Assembly (NCBI RefSeq): GCF_037975245.1
Contig: NC_092565.1
Span: 22,649,499 to 22,713,498, forward strand
Source: Apostichopus japonicus
Lineage: Eukaryota > Echinodermata > Holothuroidea > Aspidochirotida > Stichopodidae
Length of the DNA: 64,000 nt
Reading direction: 5' to 3'
The notes under the pieces are model-generated. The model made no database searches. It had not been told where the DNA came from and saw only the letters and a list, made by a program, of their open reading frames with translations. Each line of letters begins with the position of its first letter. Position 1 is the stretch's first letter. Below are positions 34,320-46,762 of this stretch, piece by piece. Made by a program: the position numbers and the translations under genes.

Positions 34320-36392
34320 AAAAAAATGATTATCGATTAACTATTACTTCCCCCCTCCACTTAACAGAAATATTTTGCTAGATATTTGTTTTTAATAACA
34401 TCGCGATTGGTTTACTTAATCTTAATATTAAAAAATATAACATTATATATGTATAGTGCTGAGCACAACAGAATTGCAATACGAGTATAGAACAGCATGA
34501 TTATGAGTACAGGTAGAATGAGTACCAGTTTTGAGTACCAGTGCGCAATCTCGCATTAGTATCGTAATAGTTTAAAACATACAGCCGAGTACGAAAACGA
34601 GTACAAATCTGTGAGGGCGAGTACAATTTTAAGTACACAGAACTATATCCTAGAGTAACAATACCAATGAGGACTCACTGACATGTTTGGAATACGGTGT
34701 AATTCGCAACGATGAGTTAAAAATAGGTCGAACTTGTTGTGAATTTAATTGAATTACATTTTAAAATAATGGGTCATATTTCTTGGAAACTTTACCCCAA
34801 AATCTTAACAAAGGCACACGCAACATTTAAATTCATAGACACAGATATCTGGTTTTCAAATGTAAAAACTTGTTTCAAGTTGTGCAACAAGCTGTAGAAG
34901 GCTGTACTCACACATGTGCCGGAATTGCTCTAGGTTACGTTCAGTACAATGTTTTGTGTTTGATCAAACAATTTTACCAGAAAAAAAGAAGCCATTTTGT
35001 TTTTTACATATAACGAACAGTAAAAATATTAACTCAACTAAAGTGACGTATTTTTATTTACTATTGATTTTTTATTAATTTATTAATTGATTGCTTTTGC
35101 TTTTAACTTGCCAATTGAGATATAACTTTTATATATCCTTATGGACATTGTGTGTAGCAAATGTCGAAATATAGATATATATTTTTAAGTCATTTTCAGT
35201 TAAAATAGAGCATTTGTTCTGATTGACGTAAATGCACAGATATCGACGATAGTCCAAATTTATGTCTTCCCCCTTGTCAAAATATTAATCTTGATTTAAT
35301 TTTATAGTTTAATATTTAGTCAAAACAATTTAAAGTCAGAGAATAATGAGTTAAAGGGATATTTCCGTGGAAGACAATATAACAATTATCTTTATGAGAA
35401 AATATGTTCCACACTGTTAGTTGAAAACCACATCTCCATGTTTTTTTTTTTTTTACCTAACTCGAGATGGGGTTTATGGAATGTGATTTTATTGCTCCCG
35501 GAAGCAGATCACTGTGGTTGGTCTGTGATGTCGCCATTGCATATGTTCTCAAAAGTTCCACTTACCTAAGATAATATTCTTCTTGATTTACTCTTGAGGT
35601 GTGAGACTTTTGGAATATTTTATTTAGATGTCAATGTTCTCTGAATTTAGAATTCTGACAAAATGCAACATTTTTGTGGAAATTATTATTTCCTCTGTCA
35701 AAGATTGAGTCAGATACTATTATTAAAAAACAAATTCAGCTGAACTGCTGTGATGACATTTACGTTGGTTTTGCCAGATGCACGGTCACAGAATATCACA
35801 AAATTTGACCCCCTCCCCCCAAAAAAGAGTTGTAAATCGTTAAACAAAATGACACGTGGATGTGGTGTTATCCTTAATTTGCACATGAATATCCCGTTAA
35901 TAGATATATTGGTTAAAAATGTAAACATTGAAACATGAAAAAGTCTTTTTAACTTCTGAAATTTGCATATTCAAATGTCAGCCATTTCTCTATCGTTCAT
36001 AATGAATCACTACAGAATTGTATGACTATGTGTTTATGCTATTACTATTTTAAATATAGTCATAGCCGCGAAACATAAGAAAACCATTGTCTTAAACTAG
36101 TTTATTGGGCTTCAATCAAACGCTTCAAAATTAGACGAGGAATTTCACATGAAGGAAGATAGAACATTATCTACACATCTTCTGCAAAATTGAAGAGCAT
36201 ACATCTCACTTCAGTCAAGACTAACGTAAAGTCTTGTATAATTTTGTTTTATTTCAATCACATTTTCATCAATATCTGAGATATATGAAGACTCCACTAT
36301 GTTCTGGAAATTGCTCATAAAATATTCATCCAGTTAACCTGTTTGTAAGATAGTACAACATGTAACACGAGAGCAATCAGCTACAATATCTT
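34320..36392. other. Receptor 3' flank, no further gene seen
   Basis: AT-rich DNA after the receptor stop codon, presumably including its 3' UTR; no AATAAA close to the stop was identified. The GAGTAC cluster lies within it. Frames at 35710-35938 on both strands have no domain. Confidence 0.45.
34486..34645 (+). repeat. GAGTAC-rich degenerate repeat, locus 2
   Basis: At least six GAGTAC and several near matches (CGAGTATAG, TGAGTACAGG, TGAGTACCAG, CGAGTACGAA, CGAGTACAAAT, CGAGTACAAT) at irregular spacing, about 170 bp after the receptor stop codon. Same motif as at 26244-26390. Confidence 0.6.
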
Positions 36393-37000
36393 ATGCATAT
36401 GCATGTATATAATAGTAGTATCTGTATCTCTAATACTACTATAATTTATGCATATGCATGTGTATAATAGAGGTATCTGTATCTCTAATACTACTATAAT
36501 CTTATGCATATGCATGTGTATAATTGAAGTAGCTGTATCTCTAATACTATACTATAATCTTATGCATATGCATGTGTATAATAGAGGTATCTGTATCTCT
36601 AATACTACTATAATCTTATGCATATGCATGTGCATAATTGAGGTATCTGTATCTCTAATACTATACTATAATCTTATGCATATGCATGTGTATAATAGAG
36701 GTATCTGTATCTCTAATACTACTATAATCTTATGCATATGCATGTGTATAATTGAGGTAGCTGTATCTCTAATACTATACTATAATCTTATGCATATGCA
36801 TGTGTATAATAGAGGTATCTGTATCTCTAATACTACTATATTTTTATGAATATGCATGTGTATAATTGAGGTAGCTGTATCTCTAATACTATACTATAAT
36901 CTTATGCATATGCATGTGTATAATAGAGGTATCTGTATCTCTAATACTACTATATTTTTATGAATATGCATGTATAAAATAGAGGTATCTGTATCTCTAA
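36393..37000 (+). repeat. Eleven-unit minisatellite carrying the palindrome ATGCATATGCAT
   Basis: Each unit contains ATGCATATGCAT (nine perfect copies, starting at 36393, 36448, 36504, 36562, 36618, 36676, 36732, 36790 and 36904) or ATGAATATGCAT (36846, 36960). It continues GTGTATAATAGAGGTATCTG and then TATCTCTAATACTACTATA. From the second unit on, spacing alternates 56/58 bp, because TAATAGAGGTATCTG units (one ACTACTATA) alternate with TAATTGAGGTAGCTG units (ACTATACTATA). This makes a higher-order dimer of about 114 bp. The palindrome is the known MORE dimer site of POU/Oct proteins. The 133-residue frame at 36448-36849 is a repeat shadow. Confidence 0.95.
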
Positions 37001-39231
37001 ACAACAAGAAGAACTTGATATAAATTATGCTTGATGCTATAAATAATCTTCATTCAAAAAATTAGAAACATATTTTTTAGAGTTTCATTTAATTCTTGCG
37101 TCTCAAATCAGCTCTGGTTTTGTTTTTCATTACATTATTTCTCTAACTAAGATTTCAATATATCACACTAGGTCACCGTCCTAGATTTGTAAATTTTTTA
37201 CATGAAATAAAAGTCGATGATGAAGTAAAGTGTACAGTTCGATTCTATTCTCAACATTTTTTGTGACCTGGAAATTGGTTTCATATCAGGCTTTAGCATC
37301 AAATGTGGAATGAAAATCAGTTGAAAAATGAATGTTTGCATTTTACAAAATTCTTACAAAAAAAGGCTGAGAGGTCTGTACGACTTGGTCAAGTAAAATT
37401 GTTACTAACATGTGGTGAACACACAACAAGTCTAGATGCTTTATAAAGAATACTAACGCATTCTGCACGTCTAATTTAATAAATAATCTCATCTCACTAT
37501 CTTGTTTTTAACTCTCAGTTATCAGTATTTTTTCAAGTTAACTTCTCGATCACTTTAGAATATGCATTCGACTTATATTGAAGCGTAGGCCTATATCAAA
37601 CGTATTTAAAGATGACATGAAATGCGACCTGATTAAAATGATACTTTAGAAATTTACCGTATTAAATATTTGGTTCCACATGCGTCATCGTTAACTAGTA
37701 TGTCCAATAAAAGTTACAGCGTACATATATATATATCTATGAATAAACCATATTAGGTTTGCATTTATGAGTGTATATTAGTTCACTTTCTATGTACAAT
37801 TAAATGTCCTCAGTTACATAAGTCAATAATAACACTTATGAAATTACAGTAAGTCGTCGAAAGACAACGATCGTCTTGAAACACTCAACAATTAAGATCA
37901 AAATGTTCCATGGAATATCACATTTTTTAATTGTTAAAATGAAATGTGACACAATATTTGATTCCAAAACACGTCATAGTTATATTGTATGTCATTAGAC
38001 GTTACAAAACGTGTAATGACTCACTCGTTTAAGTGCAGCAGATATCTTAAACTCGCCTTTTATTATGTACATGTAATAAATGCCCCTTTACTTGAGGGAT
38101 TTAAAACCTACTTTTAAGAAATTATCCGAATGACTTTATCGAATTCTCATTTCATATGTTTTAAGTAGCATCGAATATACGATATTGCCCTAAAGCAATT
38201 GAAAATTGAGAACCCTAAAGATACCACAAACATGTGCAAACATTTCTCTCAATTTTTTTTATGAAATGACAGGATTGCATAGCTTGGCAGCTTGTTAGTG
38301 TCAATACATGCGTGAGTGAATCTTAAAATAGTACACACGCAATCACGTATTACAATTGTGAAATTAAGAAACAAACCAAGGGTAAATTTTCAGTGCATAA
38401 ATATGTCTTTTCGCTCTTTCTTTCCTTGCATTTTGTTTTGTGGGCCTAATGCATGGAAGAATAAACTTCAAAGTAAAGTGTTCAGCAGATGCTGATATGG
38501 ACAATCTATACAATATGCCTTCATATCGAACTTCATATGAACACATGAATACTACACAGATTCTTAAATCAAATGACAAAAATAATAAGAAGAAGAATAA
38601 GAAACTTTCCGCAAGGGAATTATAATCTTATAATCTCAAATCACATGTTTTTACGATGTAGTAAAACTTTTTTTTAAGTACAGCTGGTGGTTTATTGATT
38701 GATTGATTTTTTTGATACTCTTTGGTTAAAAGGAATGTCATGAAAGAACAATGTTAGTGAACTTATTCAACTCGCAATATTCATTTCGAATTGTCATTGC
38801 GTAAGGCTTATTATATAGTTAGGCCTACATATATTTGTTGCAACCTTGTCACAAACCTTCAAGGTAAATTTGTTTAATGTTGATTTTGAAACATGCTGAT
38901 TTTTTTTTTAAGGTTTTAAGCATCGGAATTAATGTAAACTGTAAGATTATCCAATATTCATATTATGTTCGCGAGAGGACACGTGACGAGATTGATTACA
39001 ATGGAAACACAACCAATTGCAAGCTGTTAATCACCATTAGGTCTAAAGTTTTGAAATATTCCACTCTATTAACGTTTGAATTTTAATCTGTTTATTTTAT
39101 CACTGATTGACAAAAATCCAGTCAAATTTTGTTTGCATCCAATGTAACAATCATTCATTACTCGCTAAAATAAAGGAGGTGTCTTGGTATTTAACTAAGG
39201 TTGACGTGCGGTCAAAATACTAAAGATGTGG

Positions 39232-39235
<4 letters not shown>
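37001..39235. other. No gene seen
   Basis: AT-rich intergenic DNA with short chance frames only; a (GATT)n-like run near 38695-38707. Confidence 0.5.

Positions 39236-39283
<48 letters not shown>
39236..39283. repeat. (AT)n microsatellite
   Basis: AT dinucleotide tract of about 48 bp. Frames through it read (IY)n and are not genes. Confidence 0.95.
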
Positions 39284-39285
<2 letters not shown>

Positions 39286-39734
39286 ACCAAAGTCAATCAA
39301 ATCAGTTTACAGGCCACGTGTTTCCTAGCAAACACGAAATTAATGAATGGGTGCCGCCGAGACCATATCAAAGCCAAAATTTCGATTCGACATTTTTGTT
39401 GGCATAGCAACAATAGCGTGTTGCTAGGTAAAAGCATAATCTGACAGCATTTAAATTAGTGTTGGGAATAAAAGGCGTTGCATTAATCGAAGGAGGTCGC
39501 CGATAAGAAGTCAAGCCCTGTTTGGTAGGACTTAAGTCAGTATAATTGACAAGAACGGAAATACAGGTTAAGTCTTTTTTATTGATATAGGGTGTGGTAG
39601 TCTACGACGCCTGACCTACATATCGTTGTATGGAGCTGTCGTTAAATCGTTGAACAGACGTACCGGTAAGGTGTATACGGGTATTTTAGTTGAGGGTAGA
39701 GTGTTAGAGTCTGGGTTAGCTATAGTTTATATGC

Positions 39735-39912
39735 ATTCATCCATCAGAAACCTTACTCACATGAGTTAGCATTGTAATGTATATGAACTGTAAGCGACCT
39801 TTGCTTTGACGAGTATATGGTGAATATCATTACAAACGTTACTAGGTCTATATGTAGGACTATGTGTGGATAGCAAACTAAACACGACTGAAATTAAAGA
39901 CTAAATAAGACT
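39735..39912 (-). repeat. AT-linked interspersed repeat, copy 2 (reverse orientation)
   Basis: On the minus strand it reads TTAGTCTTTAATTTCAGTCG, TTTGCTATCCACACATAGTC, ACATATAGACCTAGTAAC, TTTGTAATGATATTC, GCAAAGGTCGCTTACAGTT and CTAACTCATGTGA. This is the same block order as copy 1 at 8821-8990. A short (AT)8 tract (39913-39928) abuts its 5' end, as the long AT tract abuts copy 1. Confidence 0.8.
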
Positions 39913-39928
39913 ATATATATATATATAT

Positions 39929-41604
39929 GTCATGTTGATAAGGTGCCCTAAAGAAAGACATGCAGCGATATAAAATTGTTCCTAATATAAATTATGTACA
40001 AATTTATACCAAGTATCATTTTTTATAGCTATATATTGTAAGATAATAAAACAGTAATTACAATAACGCATAAATTGGCTTTGTCTTTTACTCATTGCAG
40101 CTGAGTCTTTGTCTCTTCAATCTAAAATGACGAAATGTGTCCCTCATTATCTTTCTTTTTCAGATCCAGGGGTGTATGGTTGTCTATACCTCCTAACAAT
40201 CCAAAGTACTTATTCTCATAACTTTGCGATTTAATTATAGTACTAACTTATAGTTTAAATATGCAGCATAGTGCACCATTTGACCTCTCAACTTAAATAT
40301 GAAAAAAGTCATAAGTCGTCTTCAACGACCCAGAGCGGGCTCCTTGAATTATAACATCTTGGATCCACCTCTAGCCCTTCCATAAGGTTCATATCCCTAC
40401 CAAACTCAGTTGGTGGAACATAGAATTGTGCTACCATCACATCCCCTTCCCCTCCCCCATTTTCGCAATGATGTGCACGCCACTGTTAAAGTACTTTGTG
40501 TATGCCTCAAGTCATAATTTCAAAGACAAATAGCCTACCACATCCCACCTTCATACGCTTCGATGAAACACAGATTGCTTCAATGAAGTCGTTAGCTCAT
40601 TTCCTTGAGTTTGAGATTTCAACTCTCAAGAATAGACCGAGTCCTGAGGTCATTGTCTTAAAGAAACAGTGTTTCACTGAGTTTTTGCTTTTCTTTTCTT
40701 TTGTATTCTTTTTTTGCTCTGTCAAATTGATTAATGAAAACCGAAGTTAACAAACAAAAGAAAATCTTTAAAATAAGTAAATTTCGACATTGATTTTTCA
40801 AGTCATTACGGTTGACTAATTTCATGACAATTAAATGATTGTTTATTTATTGTCTACATGTAAGAGGTTCATGACAAATTTATTTAATTATTTCTACTTA
40901 TTAGATGTTTATAGTTTATCATTAATTAGTTGTTGTACTTTCAGAATCCACTTCAACTAAAAACTCTTTACTTCAGTCTCAGTGGTTTTACCGTTCGGAT
41001 TGATAAATTGATTTATAGGTCGCTGAAACTATATCAAAACTTGTTACAGTGTCAACATTGGTAAGAGCAAAGAAAGAGATACAAAATATGTTTTCAAACG
41101 GCTCATTTTCTGCAGGTCTTCCTGCAAGAAATAAAAGACATGTGTATAGGTAAATAAGTTGAATAGAACAATAGATCTTTGTTACATCCCTTCTGTGCAG
41201 TTTATCTTCCTCGGCCATTTAATCACTTTAGCTCTTTCGTGTCCCCTTTTTTCCCCTTTCATCTCAATTCACTTTGTTTTGTCCAAGTTTATATACTATC
41301 CATTATATTCAGTGGTTCAAGTTAGGCCTCCCACCCAGGTGGGAGAATTTTTTGGATACTGTACTGTCATGTCCCGCCTCAGAGCACTCGTACTGTAAGT
41401 ATGAGCAGTATGAATATCATGTTTCTATCAGATAAAGTTTAAGAACTGTTTGTACTGTCAGTTCGAGAGCTTTGAAGCATGATATGGGAGAACAGTTTAG
41501 AGAGGTATTAGCATTAGAAAACTGTCCTATCTGGCTTTTGTTTTTTTGCATCTGCCTTTAATAATCTTCCAATTGTGTCCCTTAATCTGTTTTCGTTTCA
41601 GTTC
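39929..41604. other. No gene seen
   Basis: Non-coding sequence between the interspersed repeat and a degenerate ribozyme-like site. Frames at 40496-40750 and 40988-41398 have no domain. Confidence 0.45.
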
Positions 41605-41655
41605 CCCCCTTTGGAAGGAGATCCCGGTAGGATCGAAACGTCACGCCCTCTAATC
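41605..41655 (+). mobile_element. Divergent Penelope-type hammerhead relic
   Basis: Reads CCCTTTGGAAGGAGATCCC, then GGTAGGATCGAAACGTCACG. Stem II, the GAAA core and the GTC triplet match the intact ribozymes. The first core is altered (TTGGAAGGA for CTGAAGA) and stem I no longer pairs cleanly. This is the 3' end of another PLE family member, probably inactive. Confidence 0.55.
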
Positions 41656-42382
41656 CTTCTTTGTTTTTGTAATGTCAAAATACGTAAAGGTTCTATTCTC
41701 TGCAGGTCCTTTTCAGGTTTTCCAAGAGTAGCATATAATTTGTAACGATGTTCTGACGTTAACTATCCATTAATATGACAACTGCAATTTAGACTTCAAT
41801 CCACCAAGTAATAAATAAACGTAGGTTGACTGTTCGGACTTTGTAAATTAACTAAAAGCGCCAAGCGAAACCACTGCCCACGTCAGTACTTTAACTCATC
41901 CACATCGAGACCTCTAGTACGGTGAGGGTATACCCTTTCATTTCTTAGCATTCTATTTTTGGCACACCTATAGGCATAGAACTATAGCAGAGACCCGAAA
42001 CACTGATGGACGTTATATATATTCCAGGATACTGAAAACATGCATTGATTCATGAGGGTATTGCAGCTATTTATAGCGATGATTATAATGCCGTATAAAC
42101 ATGCTATAAAGTGAGCGGCCTACAGTTTATAGAACATATAATATAGGTATTGGGATGGTTATTATAGATATAATAGATGGATTATATTCAAGCCCTGTGT
42201 CGGTGTAAAACAAACATATATATTTGTTAGAAATCGTTCACATACAATATATTTAGTGTTAGCTAATACTGAGCTATACTCCGTGGCAACATCACGTGAC
42301 GTTTACCCAACTGTATAGAGTATAGATTTTGCTTTAAATCTCAAAATGTCAACTTCTATTTAACAATCGTTTGTTATTTTTA
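41656..42382. other. No gene seen
   Basis: Non-coding, AT-rich; nothing recognised. Confidence 0.45.
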
Positions 42383-42622
42383 GGGAGTGTTTGCTCAGTG
42401 GTTAACGCCGGTGCCTTTCAATCATATAAGGTCCGAGTTCGAGTCACTCCAAGATTAATGTATGTCGTTCAGTTACAGAGTTGTTGACAATTGACAATTC
42501 ATAATCATGGACGTTAAATATGAATGTAAGAGACTGACTTCGGTCAGCTTGCGGCTTTGATAAGCCAATGATGGCTTCTTCGCGAGTTCCTGCTTGCAGG
42601 AGGATCTAAAATACATACATGA
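42383..42622 (+). mobile_element. tRNA-derived SINE, full length
   Basis: The head is tRNA-like: an A box (TGCTCAGTGGTTAACGCCGG) and a B box (GAGTTCGAGTCAC), with acceptor-like ends GGAGTG and CACTCC. These make an internal RNA polymerase III promoter. The body holds TTCGGTCAGCTTGCGGCTTTG and AAGCCAATGATGGCTTC, then the tail TTCGCGAGTTCCTGCTTGC followed by an ATAC-type 3' end. The same tail recurs at 46705-46762, which confirms an interspersed family. It is not a genuine tRNA because the anticodon arm is not canonical. Target duplications were not clear by eye. Confidence 0.8.
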
Positions 42623-43907
42623 AAAATACATAATTTCTGTTTGTTCAGAAGTATCACACTCTATACATACACTGTCTACTATTCACGGCAGTCGTGCCAG
42701 CCATGTATTTCTTCCTAATTTTCCTTGCAATTAGTCAACACATATATGCCTATAACAGTTAGGACATCGATGTATCAGCTGTTTTATCTGAAACCAGAAT
42801 CATTCTAACAGGAAAGGTAATACAAACATACACACACACACACATACACACAAAGCAAAGGATGAAACCAAGTATAATCATCCGACTCTAAACATGTACG
42901 CCAACCCCCTCCCCCTCCTGCCCATCCCCCCCCCACCTCCCACTCCGAGTCCTCGAACCACATAATAAGAACGGCAGGTCTTTGAGATCTTTAGTACCTT
43001 TTCTCGAAAATTAAAAAGAAAAATTGTGACACAATTGCGATAAATTATAATGAACATTTTGTATTTATGTAAATGATATGTGACGGGAGACGTATATTTC
43101 ATTGTGCAAGCATCTGTTGCAACTGTGTTAATTATGGTCACATGACACCATTTAATCCAATCAGGACCGTCATGTCAATAAAGTCCAAAAGTTTGGATGC
43201 AGCACTTACCTCATCATTATGTAGTGTCATTTTGATGTAAGATTTCGTTCGACGAGGATGACATAGCCAAGAATTCATACATTTGACGGTATATTGTGGT
43301 GCTCAAATATCTTATTACACATATTATATAAAGCTGTACATACTAAAATTTACAAAACGCAGCGTAGACGTCTCATAAATAATGACATCCCTTATAGCGA
43401 TATCTCATGTTAATCAAGTCCACAAATTTTTTCTCAAAAACCTGTGGATGTTGTCTTCAACATAAATCAAACTCTACTTTCCCTCCTATACGCAAAGTGA
43501 ATGCACATTTGAACAAGTAATTTTACGCGGACTTGTGACATATAAGCAGGTTTTAGTGAACTATATCTCTCCGGGTTTCGAGGGTCGGGGAGAGGCGGGA
43601 GTTTGGTCGGTTACGCTTTCTTTCACTACTTATACCTGTCATATTTTGAGTGCGATATAGCGACCTTTTTCTTAATCTTTATCAGGCAGTGATTTTTTAC
43701 GACTCTTATAACTACCACGAATGTGGGAGAAGCCTGCAAGGACTTATGGATTAAAACTTTCACGTCGGGTATAGCTTACAATCCAACATCTTAACTGTGG
43801 AACTTGGCTGCTCGTGTGTTTGTGTGTTTGCATGTGCATAAGCATGTAGTCTATTGATATGTTTAAACGTTCAGTCCAGAGATATGTAAACAATACAGCT
43901 CCTTGTG
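42623..43907. other. No gene seen
   Basis: Non-coding; (CA)n near 42828-42850 and a C-rich stretch near 42901-42945. The minus frame 42878-43141 reads the C-rich run as glycines. Confidence 0.5.
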
Positions 43908-44050
43908 TGCAGTTACGACGTACCTTATACCTGCTTTGCATAAACAAAAAAGTCGTAACACCGAAAAAAAAAATTACAGTTCGGCTTCACTTTCAGTAAG
44001 AAGTGAAGACATTATCTAACACCTCCGTCGCTGTTAATCATCTCTAGTGT
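43908..44050 (+). repeat. Interspersed repeat of unknown class, copy 1
   Basis: Shares ordered blocks with 55311-55447: GCAGTTACGACGTACCTTAT, TTTGCATAAA, GGCTTCACTTTCAGTAAGAA, then ACCTCCGTCGCTGTT and ATCTCT. Divergent but collinear over about 140 bp. No coding capacity. Confidence 0.65.
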
Positions 44051-44997
44051 TCTGGTAATAAAGAAATCATGCGAATGTCGACGCGCGCTTGATGTACATG
44101 CCATTAAATATTTGCGCATAGGAAGTATATTGAAGTCTTGAATCTAGCGCTGTACAAAATATTTTGCAGTAAGCACGTTATGTTCACTGCAGTTGAAGGT
44201 TAAAACTGCATTTTGCATTGAAACTTGTCACAAATTTGTGATACCCTTATCGACCATTAAAGTAAAGCTAATTACTGAATATAGAATCTGTGGCACAAGT
44301 CCACGAAAATCGTACCTGGAGCAATGCATGGAATTACTAGTAATCTACAAAGGTTTCATAAATACCCCCCCCCCCCCTTCCAATCACAAAAAAAAACAAG
44401 AACAATATATTTCAAACATTTGAAGGACAAAGTTTCCTGCATTCTTCTTATATATAGCTTCATAATCATAATCTCGAACGCCAGTATGAATGCTATAAGC
44501 AGATAAATCTTTGATTTGAGCTAGGAAAAAAAGCCGCCGATTATGTATAAATCTTATATACGTCATGGATATTGGAAATGTAGAAAACAACTTAGTCGAT
44601 GGCTTCATGACTATAGACGTCCTTGGCAGATATTCTGTAACTTTGTTTATATATACGATATGATTAGCTCCGGCGACAAGCAAGTCAAAACTTGAAGCAT
44701 ATCCACGACAAAACATTCTTCCCGCCTACCAGCATATAACATGCAAGAAGTCGATTGATCGAGACGAAGTGCGTGGCCTATGTTAGTAACAAATAGAGAA
44801 AGACCTCATTGTGTTGTTTCTTCATATTTTTTGGAAATAAAATATTTCAAGGTCATTTATTGGAACAATGGCTAAAGCAAAGAGATTATTGCAGGTAGTT
44901 TGGAATAGTTCGTGTAGTTACAGACCTTTCAGGAATATAATCAAAGAAACGAATACCCGCGTTTGCATTATATTAGTACATGCATACAGTAAACATG
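44051..44997. other. No gene seen
   Basis: AT-rich, with a poly-C run near 44366-44378. No domain in the short frames. Confidence 0.5.
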
Positions 44998-45135
44998 CAA
45001 CACTTTCAATATGGGGGGGGGGGTGTCCCCTGTTCCCTAAGCCTATGGGGAAGGTTGCATAAGGACTTGGTGATGGGGGGAGGTGTCCCCTGTTCCCTAT
45101 GCCTATGGGGAAGGTTGCATAAGTACTTGGTGATG
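44998..45135 (+). repeat. Tandem duplication of about 62 bp
   Basis: Two adjacent copies of a G-run followed by GTGTCCCCTGTTCCCTA, GCCTATGGGGAAGGTTGCAT and AAGGACTTGGTGATGG, beginning near 45011 and 45075. Confidence 0.9.
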
Positions 45136-45461
45136 GTATATGTGGTAGTTAATTTTCCTAACAGCGAAAAAATACTTTTGTATCTTTTTATATCCCATCA
45201 ATGATTAAATGTTAACTCGCAATGTGTAATCGTTACAATGTGTCACGGAAATTGATAATTATAGAAATGTTACTTTATCATTATAATTTTATAGATCATT
45301 GTAATTTCCCTTGAAAAAATAGAATATATACTTTAAAGCTAAAAGTAGGTTATTAATCTTGCACGAAGTCAAACTCCAATGATACATTTCAGTTATATTA
45401 ATATTATACAAATATCATTTTTACCATTTAAAGTCACAAATTAGATAGACTACCCCACTCC

Positions 45462-46020
45462 TTCTCCATGCCACACCATCCTCCCTACTCCATGCCACAC
45501 CATCCTCCCCTACTCCATGCCACACCATCCTCCCCTACTCAATGCCACACCATCCTCCCCTTACTCAATGCCACACCATCCTCCCCTACTCAATGCCACA
45601 CCATCCTCCCCTACTCAATGCCACACCATCCTCCCCTATACTCAATGCCACACCATCCTCCCCTACTCAATGCCACACCATCCTCCCCTTACTCAATGCC
45701 ACACCATCCTCCCCTACTCAATGCCACACCATCCTTCCCCATCTCCATGCCACACCATCCTCCCCTACTCAATGCCACACCATCCTCCCCTACTCAATGC
45801 CACACCATTCTCCCCTTACTCAATGCCACACCATCCTCCCCTACTCAATGCCACACCATCCTCCCCTACTCAATGCCACACCATCCTCCCCTATACTCAA
45901 TGCCACACCCTCCTCCCCTACTCCATGCCACACCATCCTTCCCTTATCCATGCCACACTACCACACCCCTTCTCCATGCCACACCATCCTTCCCCATCTC
46001 CATGCCACACCATCCTCTCC
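45462..46020 (+). repeat. 25-26-bp minisatellite
   Basis: About 22 copies of CTACTCAATGCCACACCATC plus CTCCC, with length variants (extra T or TA) and CTCCATG variants at both edges. Three overlapping frames give proline/histidine-rich shadow proteins because the unit is not a multiple of three. Confidence 0.95.
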
Positions 46021-46704
46021 TCGTCTGATGCGAGAAGTCAATCTGTAGACAATGCACTCTATACTCATACGTTGCCATGAAATTTATTATGAGTCAGCCC
46101 CAAAAAAAAAGACAAATAACTAGGATGGAAATGAATTTCTTATGACCCCAGAAATTACTATAATTTATCAAAATTGCAACAACAAAATTACAGCTCATCT
46201 CATTCATCTGCGATCTATATATATTTATATACTTGCAGATGTTGATGTGGGAATGACGTACTGTACATATCTGTATGTAGATCTATACATATATAACTAA
46301 CTTGCGTCGGTGTTCAAGGCCAGCCTTTTCGCAATTGGCTCTTTGTTCACCTTTCTCATAGGCGTGACACAAAAATATCATCATTGTTTGAAGCGAAAAT
46401 ATGTATCAAACACATCTCTGCTTCAAGCCTGCCTCATGCATTAAACTTTGACCTATATTGTACACATGAAACGATTTAACGAGACAAAGGAATAAACGAA
46501 GATCAGGAATAGATTTTATATTTACAAACACATTTTATTACAACGCTTTCTTGCAGCTCAATAACCTCCTATATATTAAGCCTTCTTCTTCACAATTATA
46601 ATATTTATTCTTTCTTTTATTTACTATGAACTATTTTCCTATAGAGTAAGTTTACTGGTAAGGTCGTTCTATGCCTTGCGAAAATGACATGAAATGTAAA
46701 CAAT
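46021..46704. other. No gene seen
   Basis: Non-coding, AT-rich. Confidence 0.5.
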
Positions 46705-46762
46705 ATCTTCGCGAGTTCCTGCTTGCAGGAGGATAAGATATACATACATACATACATACAAT
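46705..46762 (+). mobile_element. SINE 3' tail fragment
   Basis: Reads TCTTCGCGAGTTCCTGCTTG then CAGGAGGATAAGATA and (CATA)n. Identical in the tail motif to the full-length SINE at 42383-42622, but lacking the tRNA-like head: a 5'-truncated copy. Confidence 0.8.

Noticed and set aside
36393-37000. CRISPR-like regular repeats
   Set aside because: Spacers are also repeated (alternating two types), and the setting is eukaryotic. It is a minisatellite, not an array with unique spacers.
42383-42450. A tRNA gene
   Set aside because: A and B boxes are present, but the anticodon arm is not canonical and the sequence continues into a SINE body with a tail that recurs elsewhere.
45468-46080. Three overlapping proline/histidine-rich frames of about 170-190 codons
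   Set aside because: Frame shadows of a 25-26-bp minisatellite. All three forward frames are open for the same reason.
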